Shown here in pieces: positions 34,666-35,175 of a stretch of DNA of 35,175 bases. Source of the DNA: CAZJHX01 sp964545715 (GTDB lineage Bacteria > Myxococcota_A > UBA9042 > GCA-2863065); assembly GCA_964545715.1 (NCBI GenBank), contig CAZJHX010000110.1, positions 1 to 35,175 of the forward strand, written 5' to 3'. Position 1 is the first letter of the stretch, and each line of letters begins with the position of its first letter. The position numbers and the translations under genes are program-made. The notes beneath the pieces are model-generated. The model ran no database searches, had not been told where the DNA came from, and saw only the letters and a list, made by a program, of their open reading frames with translations.

Positions 34666-35175
34666 GGCAGTCCTCGACGCTGAAGTGGCAGAAGTGGTTC
34701 CACCTCCCCCTGCCTCGTTCGAGGATGTTGTTACAGTTGAACTTGTCCATGCGGCCGCCGTAGCTCACGGCGTCGTCGCGCGACTCGTCGATGTATCTCC
34801 CCGGAGCTCCGCCGGCGCTGCTGTTCAGGAAGAGCACACCGCCGTCAGCGCACGCTCCACCGATCATTGGGCAGGTCCGCTCGTAGGTGTGAGAGTGGGC
34901 GACGAAGGCGACATCGACCTCGTATCGCTCGAAGAGCGTGACCCATTCGAGACCCCGCGCGAAGGGGCGCTTGTCGTTGCATGGGTACACGGGATGGTGA
35001 AAGAAGGTGAAGACCCACGTGGCCTCGGCAGCCTCCGTACCGCTCAGGATCGTCTCCAGCCAGAGGGTTTGCTCGTCGCTGGGATTGACGCTGTCGAGCA
35101 CGATGAACAATGCGTTGCCGTAGGTGAAGTGGAAGTAGATTCCGTCGGGGCTGTTGGGCCCCATCGTTCGCTGAC
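34583..35175 (-). CDS. Metallophosphoesterase, purple acid phosphatase-like, C-terminal part
   Basis: The frame is open to the right edge, so the N-terminus with the first metal ligands is outside the window. About 197 residues are visible. They include FIVLDS, FTFFHHPVYP and VAFVAHSHTYERT, the His-rich metal-ligand segments of calcineurin-like phosphoesterases (compare GHxHxYER in purple acid phosphatases). A cysteine-rich C-terminal region with about eight cysteines follows, ending in FVIDRC and suggesting a secreted disulphide-bonded enzyme. An ATG at 35164 is internal. The likely reaction is phosphate ester hydrolysis outside the cell. Confidence 0.82.
   Translation of the reverse strand, partial: QRTMGPNSPDGIYFHFTYGNALFIVLDSVNPSDEQTLWLETILSGTEAAEATWVFTFFHHPVYPCNDKRPFARGLEWVTLFERYEVDVAFVAHSHTYERTCPMIGGACADGGVLFLNSSAGGAPGRYIDESRDDAVSYGGRMDKFNCNNILERGRGRWNHFCHFSVEDCLMTVSCFPDNWWETGEPPFDEFVIDRC

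Overview
This is a high-G+C, gene-dense bacterial contig fragment. Its character suggests an anaerobic or facultative, Myxococcota/Bradymonadia-like (former deltaproteobacterial) organism. The pointers are lipoproteins with CGPDGCGG-type cysteine runs and ELWxSDGTxxGT repeats, many c-type heme proteins, system II cytochrome c maturation, and ferredoxin-dependent 2-oxoacid oxidoreductases. The taxonomic guess is inference only. No tRNA, rRNA, CRISPR array or transposase was seen, and no gene-free stretch reaches 300 bases (the longest, 14696-14933, is described).

Layout. (1) 3-356, plus strand: the 3' end of a proline-rich monoheme cytochrome. (2) 4826 down to 362, minus strand: a four-subunit 2-oxoacid:ferredoxin oxidoreductase of VOR type (ferredoxin, alpha, beta, gamma), then a cysteine-rich lipoprotein and a flavin halogenase-like oxidoreductase. 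(3) 4988-6805, plus: a lipoprotein combining a propeller-like region with a C-terminal redoxin. (4) 14695 down to 6814, minus: a redox-sensing block. It holds a RegB-like quinone-sensing kinase (GGxxNPF), a diheme kinase-like sensor with a degenerate catalytic end, a small membrane protein, a 12-heme NapC/NirT-anchored cytochrome, a NarX-like kinase carrying a c-heme in its sensor domain, and a NarL-type response regulator. (5) 14934-17698, plus: ResB and ResC (CcsB/CcsA) for cytochrome c maturation, divergent from block 4.

(6) 17881-32292, plus: one tightly coupled run of about 14.4 kb. It starts with a hemerythrin-like protein, followed by the two-subunit 2-oxoglutarate:ferredoxin oxidoreductase KorAB, a 765-residue protein ending in a monocluster ferredoxin, RnfB, a 1251-residue PFOR-like protein, RnfC, D, G, E and A, and a 58-residue cysteine-tailed membrane protein. 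The Rnf order is B-[PFOR-like]-C-D-G-E-A. Both large extra proteins resemble pyruvate:ferredoxin oxidoreductase domains but appear to have lost the thiamine diphosphate motifs. I think this KorAB/PFOR-like/Rnf locus is the most novel system here: oxidation of a 2-oxoacid would reduce ferredoxin, the two Fe-S proteins may dock or relay electrons, and Rnf would couple ferredoxin oxidation to NAD+ reduction and ion pumping, or the reverse.

(7) 32380 to the right end: a repeat lipoprotein on the plus strand meets, on the minus strand, a secreted-protein start and a metallophosphoesterase. The two sides overlap antisense in a way that suggests a deletion or assembly junction near 34330-34370.
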